Positions 1 to 11,040 are shown, counted from the stretch's first letter. The stretch: 64,000 nt of DNA from Allomyces macrogynus ATCC 38327 (GCA_000151295.1 GG745333.1:1249910-1313909), one strand, 5' to 3'. The notes: generated from the letters alone by a model not told the origin. Translations and numbers: made by a program.

Positions 1-948
1 GCCGAAAGCTCTCGTCCCGTCCCTCCCCGACGACACCACCACCAGAGACCGACGCCGAACCGGCACCCGACGGGCGTCGAACTCGAACGTCTCCGCGACC
101 TATTCGAACAAGCCGTCGACGGGTGTCCGCCCGCGCACGCGCGTGCACTGTACGTTGCCTACGCGCACGTCGAAGAGCGGCACGGCCTGGCGCGCCGCGC
201 GATGCGCGTCCTCGACCGCGCGACTCGCGCCGTCCCGGCGCCGCAACAGCGCGGTGTTTACGCGTACTATATCGCGCGCGTGATCCACCACTTCGGGCTA
301 GTCGCTGCGCGCGACGTCTACGAGCGCGCGATCGCCAACCTGCCCGATGCGGCGGCCGCAGAGACTTGTTTGGAATTGGCCGCGCTCGAAGTGCGGTTGG
401 GCGAAGTGGATCGTGCCCGGGCCGTGTTTGCGCACGGTGCGCCGCTCGCGGACCCGCGCACGAACCCGCAGTACTGGGCGCGCTGGCACGAGTTTGAGGT
501 GCGGTTCGGGAACGAGGACGCGTTCAAGGAAATGCTGCGGATTAAGCGGTCGGTCCAGGCGCAGTTCAATACTGAGGTCAATTACATTGCCGCGCAGCTG
601 GCCTCGGCGCGCGCAAAGCAGAAGGCGGCGGCCGAGCGGGATGCGGCCGAGGCGGCGGCCGGCAAGGGGAGCAAGGTGGTCGCGAGCGGTGAGATCAGTT
701 TTGTGGCCGCGTCGAATGGTGGGGCCGGTGCAGCGGATGGCGCGTCGGGCGACGAGGATGAGGATGATGAGATGGATGGCGCGGGCAACCGCAAGCAGGT
801 GCGGCAGGTGCAGGAAAAGGCGGTGCCCGCGGCCGTGTTCGGGAAGGTGCTCGACCAGTATCAGAAGGAGGCGCCTGCCGACGCGGACGGCAAGGGCGAC
901 GGGCACCTCGGCGCCAAGGAACGGCTGGCCAAGCGGCGCAAGGTGTAG
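1..948 (+). CDS. SYF1: pre-mRNA splicing factor SYF1/XAB2, C-terminal part
   Basis: Frame 1 is open from the window edge to a TAG ending at 948, so this is the 3' end of a gene that begins outside. From about base 76 the protein reads as the C-terminal HAT (half-TPR) repeats of SYF1/XAB2, a scaffold of the Prp19/NineTeen complex in the activated spliceosome. Diagnostic stretches seen are LERLRDLFEQAVDGCPP, the region around GLARRAMRVLDRATRAV, and GNEDAFKEMLRIKRSVQAQ. After the repeats come an acidic patch, the conserved VPAAVFG motif and a basic C-terminus KRRKV that could serve in nuclear import. The first ~25 codons (Pro/His/Arg-rich) do not resemble the family and may be intron or a lineage insert. 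Identity is confident from family knowledge. Confidence 0.93.
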   Translation, partial: AESSRPVPPRRHHHQRPTPNRHPTGVELERLRDLFEQAVDGCPPAHARALYVAYAHVEERHGLARRAMRVLDRATRAVPAPQQRGVYAYYIARVIHHFGLVAARDVYERAIANLPDAAAAETCLELAALEVRLGEVDRARAVFAHGAPLADPRTNPQYWARWHEFEVRFGNEDAFKEMLRIKRSVQAQFNTEVNYIAAQLASARAKQKAAAERDAAEAAAGKGSKVVASGEISFVAASNGGAGAADGASGDEDEDDEMDGAGNRKQVRQVQEKAVPAAVFGKVLDQYQKEAPADADGKGDGHLGAKERLAKRRKV

Positions 949-1179
949 CACGATCCGGGCTGCATGGGAAGTGATTGGATTGGCCGTCGTGACGGTGGTT
1001 TTTGTAAATTTGTTATCAACTTCAAGAAACGGAATTCGACCATGGATTAATCTCGTGTTGCTTGTGTGAATGGAAATCTACAAATGGCTTTCGGCCTCCC
1101 TGGACAACAACGAGGCCGTTCGGGTATTCTGCCCCTCCACTCTCCACCAGCGGCCGCGCTCTTGGAGCATCGAGGCCGC

Positions 1180-2244
1180 TCACGACGACTGCGTCGCCGA
1201 AGGCGCCGGCTGCTCGAGCCCGTGCCCCGTCTCCTTGGCCGCCTGCACCGCGGCCTCGTCCCCCTCTGGCAAACTCGCCGCATTCTTGTTAGCCGTCTCG
1301 CCGAGCGCCGTGGCGGCCACTTCCGGGCGGTTGAAGACCGGGTCGGCCGCGTGCCACTGCTCGCCGACCCAGGGCTTGGGGTCCTTGAGGTCCGGCACGC
1401 GCTTGATCACGTTGGGCCGCGATGGCGGTAAGTTGCGCAGCCGCGCCACGACGGGACTGCCGTCCATTTCGTCAAATAGGCGCACGCGAATCGGCGGTGT
1501 CGTCGAGGTGGGGTCGTCGTCCTCGACACGCGCAATGTAGAACCGCGGCGGGTTGGCCGCGGCGTCGTAGTAGTCGGAGCTCGCATCGAGGATGCGCAGG
1601 AACTCGCCGCCTGGGTCAGGGTTCAGATCACGCGCGGGATCAGTGAGTTTTGACTGAACAGCCGCAACCCACACACGCGACCGCGCGGTTGAGGAGAGGC
1701 AACGTACAGGACACCTCAATGGTCAGATCAATGTGGCCCACGGCCGACTCCTCGTTGGCCTCTTGGACGAGAATGAGGATCTCTTCGTCCTATATGGCGA
1801 CGTGGTGCGCGCGAGCAACAAGCGACGGTCAGCTCCAGCACCGCAACGCATCGACCACTACCGTCGCGAGCGCGTACGCACCACATGGTCGTTGAGCCGC
1901 TTGATGAGCTGCTCAAAGTCGACGCGCGTCTCCTTTTTCGGCTTGGTGGTCGTGGCCGTCGTGGGCGTCGCCGTCGCGAACGTGCGCTGGTCGATCCGCG
2001 TCGACGACTCGACGCGGGCAGTAGTCGCCGCATCTGGCGTGCGGGCGGGCAGCCACGCCGTCGACGCAGGACGGGCACCGTTCCGAGCGAGGATCCGGAC
2101 GGCAGGGGCGGCAGTCGCAGGGCCGAACGAGCACGTAACGGGGAAAATGGCGGTGCGCGAGCCGGCAACGGCCAGGCGACAGGTCGCACCGGTCAAACGG
2201 CGCGCCGACGCGGTGATCGCGCGGGTTGCGGCGGCGGAAAGCAT
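1180..2244 (-). CDS. hypothetical protein with mitochondrial-type presequence, 3 exons
   Basis: Proposed exons are 2244-1882, 1789-1715 and 1653-1180, joined in phase 0 and giving 303 residues. Intron 1 (1790-1881) has a GTGCGT donor and a TATAG acceptor. Intron 2 (1654-1714) uses a weaker GTGTCC donor, with a GTACGT alternative just inside that does not keep frame. The N-terminus (MLSAAATRAITASARRLTG) is rich in Ala, Arg and Ser without acids, as in a matrix-targeting signal. The middle contains VDFEQLIKRLNDHV followed by an acidic helix. The last exon carries FLRILDASSDYYDAAANPP and a C-terminal WVGEQWHAADPVFNRPE. I do not recognise the family; a mitochondrial location is inferred only from the presequence. 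It lies convergent to SYF1. Confidence 0.6.
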
Positions 2245-2843
2245 CGTGGATTCGTGGGCTGATCAAGAGGTGAAGAGTGGACGGGAGCGAGGGAGCGGTC
2301 GCACGACCGACCGCCCCCAGCGACGCGCCGCGCCGAGCGCGACGTGTTCGGCCAGGGGTCTCCTGGCCACGTGCATCGCTTCAGAGCTGTGCTGGTGCTG
2401 AACGTGACCTGTCGCCCTCAGGGCGACCTGCCAGGCCAGAGGTCTGCCCCCAAGCGCCCCAGGCCGGCTGGGAACTACGCCATCGATGAGCTGATACATA
2501 CGTTTCACCTCTGCGCGCGCCGTTCGCCACCGGAAACACAAGCAAGCCGTCGCCCAAGGAGATTCGAGAACGGGGGCGACGATCCCGTGCCGGCCGCCAG
2601 GGCGAATTTGTCGGTGTGCCTGGGGAGAACGCCCATCGACCAACTTCAAAAGCCCATCGACCAACTTCAACACTTATCTTGGCGCCCGACCCGCTGCCCC
2701 CGACGCTCCGCGACTTGCAACACGACCACCCGCACCAAGGCGCCGCGTTCGCTGCCTCGCTGGCCCGCCATTTGCGAGCGGCACCATTGCCAGCCGCCTT
2801 GCCCCGAACTCAAGTCGCCAACTGCCAAGGAACTGCTCTCGCC
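2245..2843. other. intergenic region between two divergent genes
   Basis: This stretch separates the start of the minus-strand mitochondrial hypothetical (2244) from the plus-strand ATG at 2844 and probably holds both promoters. Reading frames extend into it from 2844 upstream to 2616, but the Arg/His/Pro-rich translation looks like untranslated leader. The only clear structure is a two-copy 21-bp tandem repeat listed separately. Confidence 0.4.
2631..2671. repeat. two-copy 21-bp tandem repeat
   Basis: The unit GCCCATCGACCAACTTCAA occurs at 2631-2649 and again at 2652-2670, a period of 21 bases with a two-base AA linker. It lies about 175 bases upstream of the ATG at 2844, so it could be a promoter element or a simple duplication. 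Confidence 0.85.
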
Positions 2844-4178
2844 ATGTCCCAACCGACTTGGGGTGGTGACGCGGCCGCGACCGGACAGCAGCAACAGCAG
2901 CAGCAGCCGCAATCCGCGCCGGGTTCCGTCTTCTACGCGCCGCCGCAGGGTGTGCCCAGCCAGCCTGTGCCCGTGCAGGGCGGGTACTACATGCCGCCGC
3001 AAGCCGGCCAGCCGGCGTTCGCGATGCAGCCGGGCCAGCAACCGTCGCCGGGTGCGCAGTACCCGCCTGGCATGATCCCCGTCTACGCGGTGCAGCCCGG
3101 CATGTTCCCGGGGTACGGCGCGCCGATGCAGCAGCAGCAGCCGCAGCCGCGTCCAAGTGCCGACCCGGACGTGGTTGTGATCCCGTTCTCGAAACGGCCG
3201 ACGAACCCGGGATCTGAGAACGAGTACCTCTACGAGCAGGTCTACGAGGACGCGCCGCGCCCAGCGCCGATGCCGCAGGCGATGATGCAAGGATACCCTA
3301 CCCAGGTGCAGGGCATGTACTCGGCGCCGATGCAGCCGGTCGCGTTGCAGCAGCCCGTGGTGGGCATGCAGCCCATCCAGACTCAGCTGCTGACGCAGCC
3401 GCAGACACAGCCAGCCCAGGGTTCTGCGCCTGTTGTTCTCCAGCCGCCGCACCCGATTGTCACGCAGCCGTCGCTCCCGACCCCGACCATTCTGACCACC
3501 CCGACCAGTATGACCACCCCGACCAGCCCGAAGGACGAGGCTCCCTTGTCGCCTGCCAAGTCGGACGTTGGCTCAGATGACGGGAACACGGCGTCTGACG
3601 TGTCGATGGTCTCACCCGCGCCCCCGCCCAAGGCCGACCCGTCAGGCAAGGCACCCGTCCCAGCCACCACGAATGGTCCACTCCCACCGACGCCACCGAC
3701 CGCGGCTGCGGCCACGTCGCGCCCAGCGCGGTACTTGGCCGGTCCGACGGTCACGCAACTCGCGCCCACGCCTGGATTCAACCCGGAGACGCTGGCCGCG
3801 TCTGCGCGCGAGCACGATCCGTGGGCCAAGGAGCCGACGATCGCGTGGTTCCGCGACTTCCGCATGCTCGCGGCGCTTGGTGCGCTCGTGTGCTCGATCC
3901 TGGTCGGGGTCATGACCACGATGGCGCTCTCGGGCTTTGCCGACCCGCTGCTGATTGCGTCCGTGTCGACCTTCAACTTGACCTACATCAGCACGACGGC
4001 TGTGCTGCCACTGCAGTACTTTGGGTACGTGAGTGCCTTAGTCGCGCTCGGTGTCACGTATGCCTACCTGCAGCGCGCGAAAATGTACGTTTTGACTTTT
4101 TGTTTCCGTCGACAGTTCATCTTCGCTTGGCGAAAAATTACCCACCCTCCCCCCCCCCCCCCGCCCATGACTCTGTAG
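2844..4178 (+). CDS. Pro/Gln-rich protein with C-terminal membrane segments
   Basis: The ATG at 2844 (MSQPTWGG) is preferred over an in-frame upstream start at 2616 because the extra segment has no protein-like composition. The product is about 444 residues. The first ~300 are low-complexity, rich in Gln, Pro and Met, with a short ordered-looking motif VVIPFSKRPTNPGSENEYLY. A Pro/Thr/Ser region follows. Near the end, WFRDFRMLAALGALVCSIL leads into two predicted membrane helices (about LGALVCSILVGVMTTMAL and LQYFGYVSALVALGVTYAYL). The last ~30 codons are doubtful: a GTACGT sits at 4086 and a CAG at about 4116, so the true C-terminus may be spliced. Family not recognised. Confidence 0.6.
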   Translation: MSQPTWGGDAAATGQQQQQQQPQSAPGSVFYAPPQGVPSQPVPVQGGYYMPPQAGQPAFAMQPGQQPSPGAQYPPGMIPVYAVQPGMFPGYGAPMQQQQPQPRPSADPDVVVIPFSKRPTNPGSENEYLYEQVYEDAPRPAPMPQAMMQGYPTQVQGMYSAPMQPVALQQPVVGMQPIQTQLLTQPQTQPAQGSAPVVLQPPHPIVTQPSLPTPTILTTPTSMTTPTSPKDEAPLSPAKSDVGSDDGNTASDVSMVSPAPPPKADPSGKAPVPATTNGPLPPTPPTAAAATSRPARYLAGPTVTQLAPTPGFNPETLAASAREHDPWAKEPTIAWFRDFRMLAALGALVCSILVGVMTTMALSGFADPLLIASVSTFNLTYISTTAVLPLQYFGYVSALVALGVTYAYLQRAKMYVLTFCFRRQFIFAWRKITHPPPPPPPMTL

Positions 4179-5038
4179 GACGCCCCGTCCGAAAATCTTT
4201 ACAAAAATATATAGCTCTTTCTGCGTAGATATCTACATCGATCACTATCATCAGACGAACGTATGCATAAACGTCTAAAAGAGTGTCAATGTTAAATATA
4301 TGGACACGCGCGTGCGCATTGAGGAATCTGATGCTACCTATGCCGAACAAGTACGCGTACGTAGAGCTAGGCGGANNNNNNNNNNNNNNNNNNNNNNNNN
4401 NNNNNNNNNNNNNNNNNNNNNNNNNNNNNNNNNNNNNNNNNNNNNNNNNNNNNNNNNNNNNNNNNNNNNNNNNNNNNNNNNNNNNNNNNNNNNNNNNNNN
4501 NNNNNNNNNNNNNNNNNNNNNNNNNNNNNNNNNNNNNNNNNNNNNNNNNNNNNNNNNNNNAGTGCCCACCTCGTTGTTGCGCAATTTTCTTCAGACATCC
4601 ACCAGCACGATTTTGTGGTTAGATTTGTTTTCTTGGCGCACCGGTTCTGCACGACTGGGCCCGGTGTTTGATTGACATATTATTACATGCTGCAGTTTTG
4701 CCATATCCAGCGTGGAGAACGGGGAGCTTCTCGATGTCGCTTCTGGCAGTTCTGGTGCGGGGTGGGGGCATCTCGCAGAAGCAGCAAACGAACGATATCT
4801 TAGTGCCAAATACCGCAATGTTCGTCATTCGCAATCATTTATCATTTGGCAGGCCATATCCCAACGCAAACCATTTGCAATCAATTCCTCCCTCCCCCCC
4901 CTCCCCCCATTCTCTCTCGCCCACCTTGCCCTGACTCGCGGCAACTCTCTCTCGCCCCACGACCCGCCCTCCTCGCGCACTGCACTGGCCGCACGACCGC
5001 TATAACCCTCGCGCAATCCACTCGTCCAACTCTGCACC
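4179..5038. other. non-coding, AT-richer stretch around the first assembly gap
   Basis: Apart from the 185-base N run the sequence here is noticeably richer in A/T than its surroundings (for example around 4200-4370). It shows no open frame with protein-like composition. A C/T-rich tract at about 4885-4960 precedes the SRA1-domain gene and is probably promoter or 5' leader. Confidence 0.5.
4376..4560. other. assembly gap (185 N)
   Basis: Continuous run of N. Flanking sequence on both sides is AT-rich and gives no hint of an interrupted gene. Confidence 0.99.
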
Positions 5039-5544
5039 ATGACGATCCCCGGCTGGAACGACCCGAACGCCGCCATTTTCCACGCGCATCTCGACGACAC
5101 GGCCGACGCCGCGCAGGACCAGGTGCACGCGCGTCTTGCCGCTGTGGTTGACAAGGTCAAGGCTGCGCCACCAGCAGGACTCAACGTACGCGGCATCTGG
5201 TGTGTGCCAGCCGTTGCGAACGAAGCGTAGCTAACGAGGATTCGTCGGCATAGACACGGATCATTGCCGACTCGGAAAAGCGACTGCAAGACGTATTGCA
5301 GCGACTGCACACGCACGCGTTGCCGACGCCGCTCGCCGCCCAGATTGCGCTGGTGCTGGACGGTTCGTTTTGGCCAACCTCGCTCTGGTCCCGCTTATTT
5401 GAGAAACCGACGCTCCGCTTCCCCTAACTAGCCTACGAAGCGCAGAACGCCGACGAGACAGCGAGGCAGTTGCAAACACTCTCCACTTCGTTTGTCGACG
5501 AGTCGCGCTGGATTGTCGGGCTCCGGCGATTGCTTGCTGCGTAG
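5039..5544 (+). CDS. SRA1-domain protein (steroid receptor RNA activator family), 3 exons
   Basis: Exons 5039-5185, 5254-5362 and 5432-5544 join in frame to 122 residues. Introns are 68 and 69 nt, each with a CTAAC-type branch site (5231 and about 5424). The N-terminus MTIPGWNDPNAAIF contains the PGWNDP motif that opens SRA1 proteins. The rest matches the SRA1 helical-bundle domain: a helix with ADSEKRLQDVLQRL, then LAAQIALVLDAYEAQNADE, and the conserved ending SRWIVGLRRLLAA, equivalent to WMVGVKRLI of the animal protein. In animals the protein is a transcription co-regulator; the same fold occurs at the C-terminus of COPII Sec31. The short stand-alone form suggests SRA1 proper. The role in this organism is unknown. 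Confidence 0.85.
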
Positions 5545-5706
5545 CGAACCCCGCCGTTCCCGCCCTCATCATTGTGCGTTATTCGTGGATGTCTTGGGTC
5601 TCTTTACAGTGTGCTCTACCCGTTTCATAGATCTGCTTTGCGTTACTGGAAAACACATGTATATTGCAGGCACAATCTCCTCTCCTCCCTTCTCCACCTC
5701 TCCTCT

Positions 5707-7108
5707 TCAATAGCGGTCCAACGCGTCTGACTGCTCCGACTCCGACGACGTGCTTGGGACGTAATCCTCGTCCCCATCCTCGTCATCAAGCAACGGACCG
5801 TGCACTTGAAACCCAGCTCTACCGCCGGCGCGACGACCGCTTGCCACCGCCCTTCTTCCCTCCGGTGCCACTCCCGGCCCCTTCGTCGCTGGTCCCGCCG
5901 CCGCCGCCTGGTCACGAAATCCGGTCTTCTTGTCAGCGCTTAAATACCTCGGGACCGCCCACCACCTCCAATCAGTACCTTGCATCATAAGCGGCTCGTG
6001 CTCGGGCGCGCGCGGTGCCGACGCCAGCGCTTGCGCCGCGGCAGCTGCTGCTTGCCGCGCACTCCGCCGCCGGCGCGTGCTCGACTTGGTGTCGATCAAC
6101 GTGGACGTGAGCAGGTCCATGTCGTCGGCCGAAACGACCCCCATCGAGTCGTCGTCGCTTGAGGGAAGAGGTGGTGGCCGGGTCGATGACGGTCACCCGC
6201 GCCGGAGGTGCCGCGATGGTCGTTGCGCGCTGTTTACGGGTGGACGCGCGGTGAGATGGCGGGCCCGCGGGGGCCGTGGGGCCCGTAGGGATGGGGATGC
6301 GGTTGGGGGAGGGGGAGGTGGGGGCACGAACGAGGCGACGGATTTGAAAATGCTGGCAACGGCCGCGCCAGCCGTGGCCGCAGCCGCGGACGCGGCAGCG
6401 GATGCGGCGGCAGGATTCGCGTCGGCGTGGTGAATGTGCGCCGTGGATTCGCCGGACCCGGACGAGGAGGTGGACGTCGGTGTTCCCGGGTCGACCCCCG
6501 TGGCGGCTTGCAACTGCTCGTCGAGGTTCTGGTGCAGGACCTACAAGGGCAAGATGTGAGCATTTCCCACGGCGCGTGACGCAGCGGGAGGGAGTGGAGA
6601 ACGCGTACCGCGCCCGCGGCGACGAGCACACTGCGGCGCACGGCGCGGTACGCCGAGACGCTGTATTCGGACGATTTGCGGCGCACTTCTATCTGCGCGC
6701 GTTCCAGCGACCGGTCGATCGTTTCCTCGTGCTCGAAGAGCAGCGGCGCGAGGAATTGCCGGTAGAGTGTGACCGATCCCTGTCCACCCCATTCATCGTC
6801 AGTGTGTGGTCCACGGGAGTCTGGAAATGACGTGCACAAGGACCCACCCTTGTGAACGGCGAGACGAGCCAGACAATGAACAGGAACTTCATCTCGTAGT
6901 AGAACGGGATCCAGAAGAGGAACGCCTCGACGACCCATTCGACGGCGCCAAATACGCTCATGACCGAGTAGTGCTGGATGACTTCCACCCACCACAGCGA
7001 GTTGTCGGGTGGGACGGGCGAGCGGAACATTTTGAAGGACTTGTACGCCGGGTGCAGGAAGCCCATGGTCAGCACCAACAGGCGCGTCGCGAGGGCGACA
7101 AGCACCAT
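5707..7108 (-). CDS. REEP/DP1/YOP1-family ER membrane-shaping protein
   Basis: The ATG at 7108 starts MVLVALATRLLVLTMGFLHP, followed by AYKSFK, WWVEVIQHYSVMSVF and a hairpin region ending WLVSPFTRG. That is the TB2/DP1/HVA22 domain of REEP1-4-type proteins, which shape tubular ER. Exons 7108-6848, 6779-6609 and 6540 onward are joined by 68-nt introns in phase 0 and give TRG-SVTLYRQFLAPLLFEHE, as in the family. Down to base 5707 the chain is Ala/Pro-rich and then acidic (MGVVSADDMDLL). The join to this last part is unresolved: either a 39-nt intron near 6206-6168 or a longer one with a GTTCGT donor near 6330. The tail is far longer than YOP1, closer to long REEPs, and has no recognisable motif. 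The stop lies at 5707. Confidence 0.82.
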
Positions 7109-7470
7109 GGTGGACTTGTATGCTGTTTTTTGCGCGGCTTGGTTGGTTGGAGGAGTGAGGACGTGCAAATGCGTCGGGGGGGGAAGGGACGGGCGCGTCG
7201 ACGGGGAGCAGGCGAGTTGCGCGTGGGCGCGGCAGTGCTTTGGGCAGTCGGCTGCCCGGGTGGAGAAGGATGCTGACGAGTGCAGCGAGTCGTTGGGGCG
7301 TGGGCGAGAAGTGCACGGCGTAGGCGTTGAAGTTGCGAGTGGACAAGCGGCCCACGTCAATCTCCGGCGCGTCGCTGAGGACAAGGCAGCCCAACCAATA
7401 CACGCGTGACCGCGACTAATAAAACACAACCATTCACATTGATCTCAAAAAAATCGACTCTGCCGGCGCT

Positions 7471-9028
7471 CTATGCCGACAGTGGTGCCCCGGCCGCCGC
7501 GGCCGCCTGCTTCTGCAGGACCTGGTGCTTGATGTAGAATTCGGCCGCCTTGTAACTCGACCGCACGAGCGGGCCCGACGCCACGTACGCGAACCCCATT
7601 TCCTTGGCCACCTTCTCCCAGTGCGCAAACTTGTCCGGGTGCACGTACTCGGAGACCTTCATGTGCTTCTTGGTCGGGCGCATGTACTGGCCGAGCGTGA
7701 CCACGTCGACATTATGCTCGCGCAAGTCGCGCAGCGCCTGTTCCACCTCCTCGTCTTTTTCGCCGCACCCGAGCATGATCGACGTCTTGGTGAGCAACAT
7801 GGGTTGCGCCTCCTTGGCGCGCTTCAAGACAGCCAGCGATTGCCGGTATTTGGCACGCCGGTCACGCACGTAGGGCGTCAGCGCCTCGACGGTTTCAATG
7901 TTGTGCGCGTAGACGTCGAGCCCCGATTGGGCGACATGGTCGACGCACGCGAGGTCGCCCTGGTAGTCGCCCGTCAGGCACTCGACGAGAATCTTCGGGT
8001 TCCTAAAATTCGCAGTCAAGCGAGGTTAGATGATTGACCAGGACAACGCGTGATGACAGTAACCGGTGGACGTACTTTTGCTTGATGAGCTGCACCGTCT
8101 TGGCAAAGTGTGCTGCACCACCGTCGGCCAAATCTGAATTATTGTGGAAATGGTCAACAGACTGGCCACACGAACACGGCGAGTGAACAAAACGCACCAT
8201 CACGATCGACCGAGGTCAGGACAACGTAATCGAGCCCCCACCGCGAGATCGCTTCGGCCGTGTTCTCGGGCTCGTCCGGGTCCAATGGCGGCGGCGTCTT
8301 GCTCGTCTTGACCGCGCAGAATCGGCACCCGCGCGTGCACGTATCGCCCATCAACTGGAGAGGAATATAGCATTGCACGATAAGAACAATGCATCTTGAC
8401 GAGGGATGGCGTTCAGCGCAAAAACGTACCATGATCGTCGCCGTAGCCGTACCCGTCTCGTTGCCACCCCAGCACTCGCCGACGTTCGGGCACTTGGCCT
8501 CCTCGCACACGGTGTGCAGCTTGAGCCCGCGCAAATCCTTCTTGATGCGGTTGTAGTCGGACCCAACGGGGATGTCGGTCTTGAGCCATTCAGGCAGCCG
8601 CACGCTAGTTGTGATGACCGTCAACGTCACATTCCGCGACTGCGCTGATCATGCAATGGAGCGTACTGGTTCTTTTTTTTGCGCGCGACAATCGCGGCAG
8701 CAGGCGACGTCGGTTCGTCGAGTTCGAGCGACTCTTCGAGCGAGAGCTGCGACGGTTGGGTCCCGCTCGTGACAAAGTCGGCGAGCGACGGGACCTCCTT
8801 GAGCTTGGCCTCGAACGCGGCACGCCGCGTCGACGGTTCGGTCGAGTTCATGGCTGGCGTGGAGGAAAGGAGTCGCGCAGCATTCTGGTTGACGTGCGGC
8901 AGGGTCAGGCACGACGTGAAGCGAGCTGCGGCAGCGGCAGCAAGAGTCGGGGCACTTACCCATGCAGCGGCACGGGCGGTGCACGCGGTCCTCGACGTTG
9001 CGGTGCGGATAAGGGGCGTCGCAAACAT
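7471..9028 (-). CDS. LIP5: lipoyl synthase, mitochondrial
   Basis: This radical-SAM enzyme inserts two sulfurs into protein-bound octanoyl groups to make lipoate for the pyruvate and 2-oxoglutarate dehydrogenases and the glycine cleavage system. Exons are 9028-8667, 8604-8430, 8354-8198, 8133-8076 and 8002-7471; introns are 62-75 nt and the total is 427 residues. Visible motifs are [13 protein letters not shown] (auxiliary 4Fe-4S cluster), [11 protein letters not shown] (CxxxCxxC radical-SAM cluster), [40 protein letters not shown] and the C-terminal [11 protein letters not shown] with the conserved RSSYKA ligand serine. The N-terminus ([13 protein letters not shown]) is a mitochondrial presequence. 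The spliced product matches the eukaryotic family end to end. Confidence 0.97.
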
Positions 9029-9620
9029 GGTGCTGGCCTTGATGCGCTGGTTGATGCTGTGGTTGCTGGATAAGAGCGAGAGTTGGTGCTGCTGCTGGTT
9101 CTTGAGGCCGTCGTCTTCCACGGAGGCGCCGTGTTGATTCGATTGCAGCGAGTTTGCACGGCACGCGTCGGGTGGAGAGATCGCGCACGGTTGTGTGCTT
9201 GCTGCTGGCTGGCCGAACAAGGCCGATGCAAAAAGGTGCAAATGGTTGGGGGAGGATGCCGGTGGACGGGGATCAAGCGATGCCCGTGGCCGCATTCGGG
9301 CAGCGCAGGTGGCCCACGAAGCACACGATGACTGATCCGATTCTGGATCATTCTCGCGTGACTTGCGGTGGGGAGGACTGTGGCGCAGCACATCGAAGCA
9401 GCCCTTGCTTCGTGAGAATCAGCACGTGCTCACCTGGAAAGGCGTCAGCTGGCTCACCAACCCGCCACCGCCCAAGCAGCCAGCGCGTCTCCATTCAGCT
9501 TTCAGCTCCTGGTTCGGTCCACGCCGTCAACGTCAACGAAGCAGACACGGTCACAGCCCCACAACATCGACAGCACCCTCTTTATTCGCACCCGCCAGCA
9601 CCAGCACGACACTCTCCACC
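9029..9620. promoter_or_regulatory. divergent promoter region, lipoyl synthase / Mg2+ transporter
   Basis: About 590 bases lie between two head-to-head start codons (9028 minus, 9621 plus). No gene-like frame is seen. Core promoter elements could not be assigned with confidence. Confidence 0.4.
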
Positions 9621-10965
9621 ATGCGCGCCATCGACTCGGCGCTCCGTTCCCGGCCCACGTCGCGGTCACAATCGCCACGGCGCCCGCACTACACGCACGC
9701 TCCCTTGCTCGACCCGGACTCGCAAACATTGCCAGCCGCATCTACACGCGTTCTCGACGACCATGACTACGATCACGGCCGAGGAACGCCCGCCCTGTCG
9801 GACCTGCACGACGACGACGCTCTCTTGCCGCCTGCGTGGACCCGAGATAGCGACGACGACCACGAACGCGGCCGGCACGCTCAATCATCGCAATTCTCGT
9901 CGTCAACTCGCAAACTCGATGCGGAGCGGCGCACACATTACCGCCCACCGCTGCGCGCATCGCCCACGTCCTACGAACTCGACACGCTATATATTAACGA
10001 GGGCGAGCCCAGCAGCCATTTACACGCCCACGGCCGAGCACCACTGGGTGGAGGCGACGTGCCCAACCAGATCACGGCGGCTGCCGCTGCGCTGATGGTG
10101 CAAGGCCCGACTGAACTCGAGTTTCTGCAAATCTTGCTCGACCCGTCGTTTTCGCGACACGACCTGCACTTGCTAGTTGGCAGCCGCGTCCAACAGCTGA
10201 TTCGCAACGACGACGCAGGACGGTTGCGCAAAATGTCGCCGCTTTCGCTCGCGCTGCGCCGGTTACCGGCCATCATGTTGACGGTGGCCCTCGAAATGGG
10301 GGTGGGGGCCATGGTCGGCACATTTGGGACGATTTTGGAAAAGCACGTCGTGCTCGTCAATTTCATGCCCATGATCTCGAGTATTTGTGGTACGTTGCGC
10401 TTTTGGGGGCCGACACCCTTGCTGCGACATCACTGACCTGCAACACGTTTGCCAGGCAACATTGGGCTCCAGTCGTCGACGTCTACCCTTCGCGCTCTTG
10501 CAACGGGCCACGCATCGCACACGTCATGGTCGAGCATCGCGTCTGCATTGCTTCGCGAAACCGTCGCCACGTTTTTCCTCGGCATCTTGCTATGCGCCGG
10601 GTTGCTTGGAACAGTGTCTCTATGGACGAACAGTTTGCGCATGGGTCTCGGTACGTGATTGCCCGTGTTTTCCTCCTTGTCGAGCGCCAAGACTCACGCA
10701 CGGCCGATAGTTGCCGGATCAAGTATTCTATTGTCGGCCGCAAGCGCTGGCCTCATGGGCTCGGTCGCACCTTTATTCTTCAAGTCCATTGGGCTGGACC
10801 CAGCGGTTTGTGCCGGACCATTAGGTGCGCACGTTCGCCGTCTCGCTCTTTCCCGACCGGCGCCACGCTGACGCCTGCTTCCCTTGCCCCGACGTAGAAA
10901 CGGCGGTCCAAGATCTGACAGGCATCTCCATTTACCTGGGCATGGCGAGGTTACTGTTGACATGA
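9621..10965 (+). CDS. MgtE/SLC41-type Mg2+ transporter, single transmembrane unit
   Basis: Exons 9621-10389, 10456-10650, 10711-10824 and 10898-10965 (introns of 66, 60 and 73 nt) give 381 residues. The first ~200 are disordered and Ser/Asp/His-rich, ending in a cytosolic segment LEFLQILLDPSFSRHDLHLL. From RLPAIMLTVALEMG onward it follows the MgtE membrane domain: GTILEKHVVLVNFMPMISS, then the signature CGNIGLQSSTSTLRALATG (MgtE GGNAGTQ position), a REVATFFLGILL helix, then PLFFKSIGLDPAVCAGPL and the closing DLTGISIYLGMARLLLT. Known members move Mg2+ through a homodimer. Only one MgtE unit is present and no CBS domains are visible, unlike animal SLC41 (two units) or bacterial MgtE (N and CBS domains). 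Confidence 0.9.
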
Positions 10966-11040
10966 ATGCATCGCGCCTTGCCAAAACACTTGGAGTGGAG
11001 ACACCGCTTTGCATTTCCACCCTCGTCCCACGCCATCCAG

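Noticed and set aside
298..951. 217-codon minus-strand ORF opposite SYF1
   Set aside because: Shadow frame; the plus strand matches SYF1 throughout.
6300..7403. 389-codon minus-strand ORF overlapping the REEP gene
   Set aside because: It covers parts of REEP exons in another frame and runs through two introns with good splice sites; the spliced REEP reading matches a known family.
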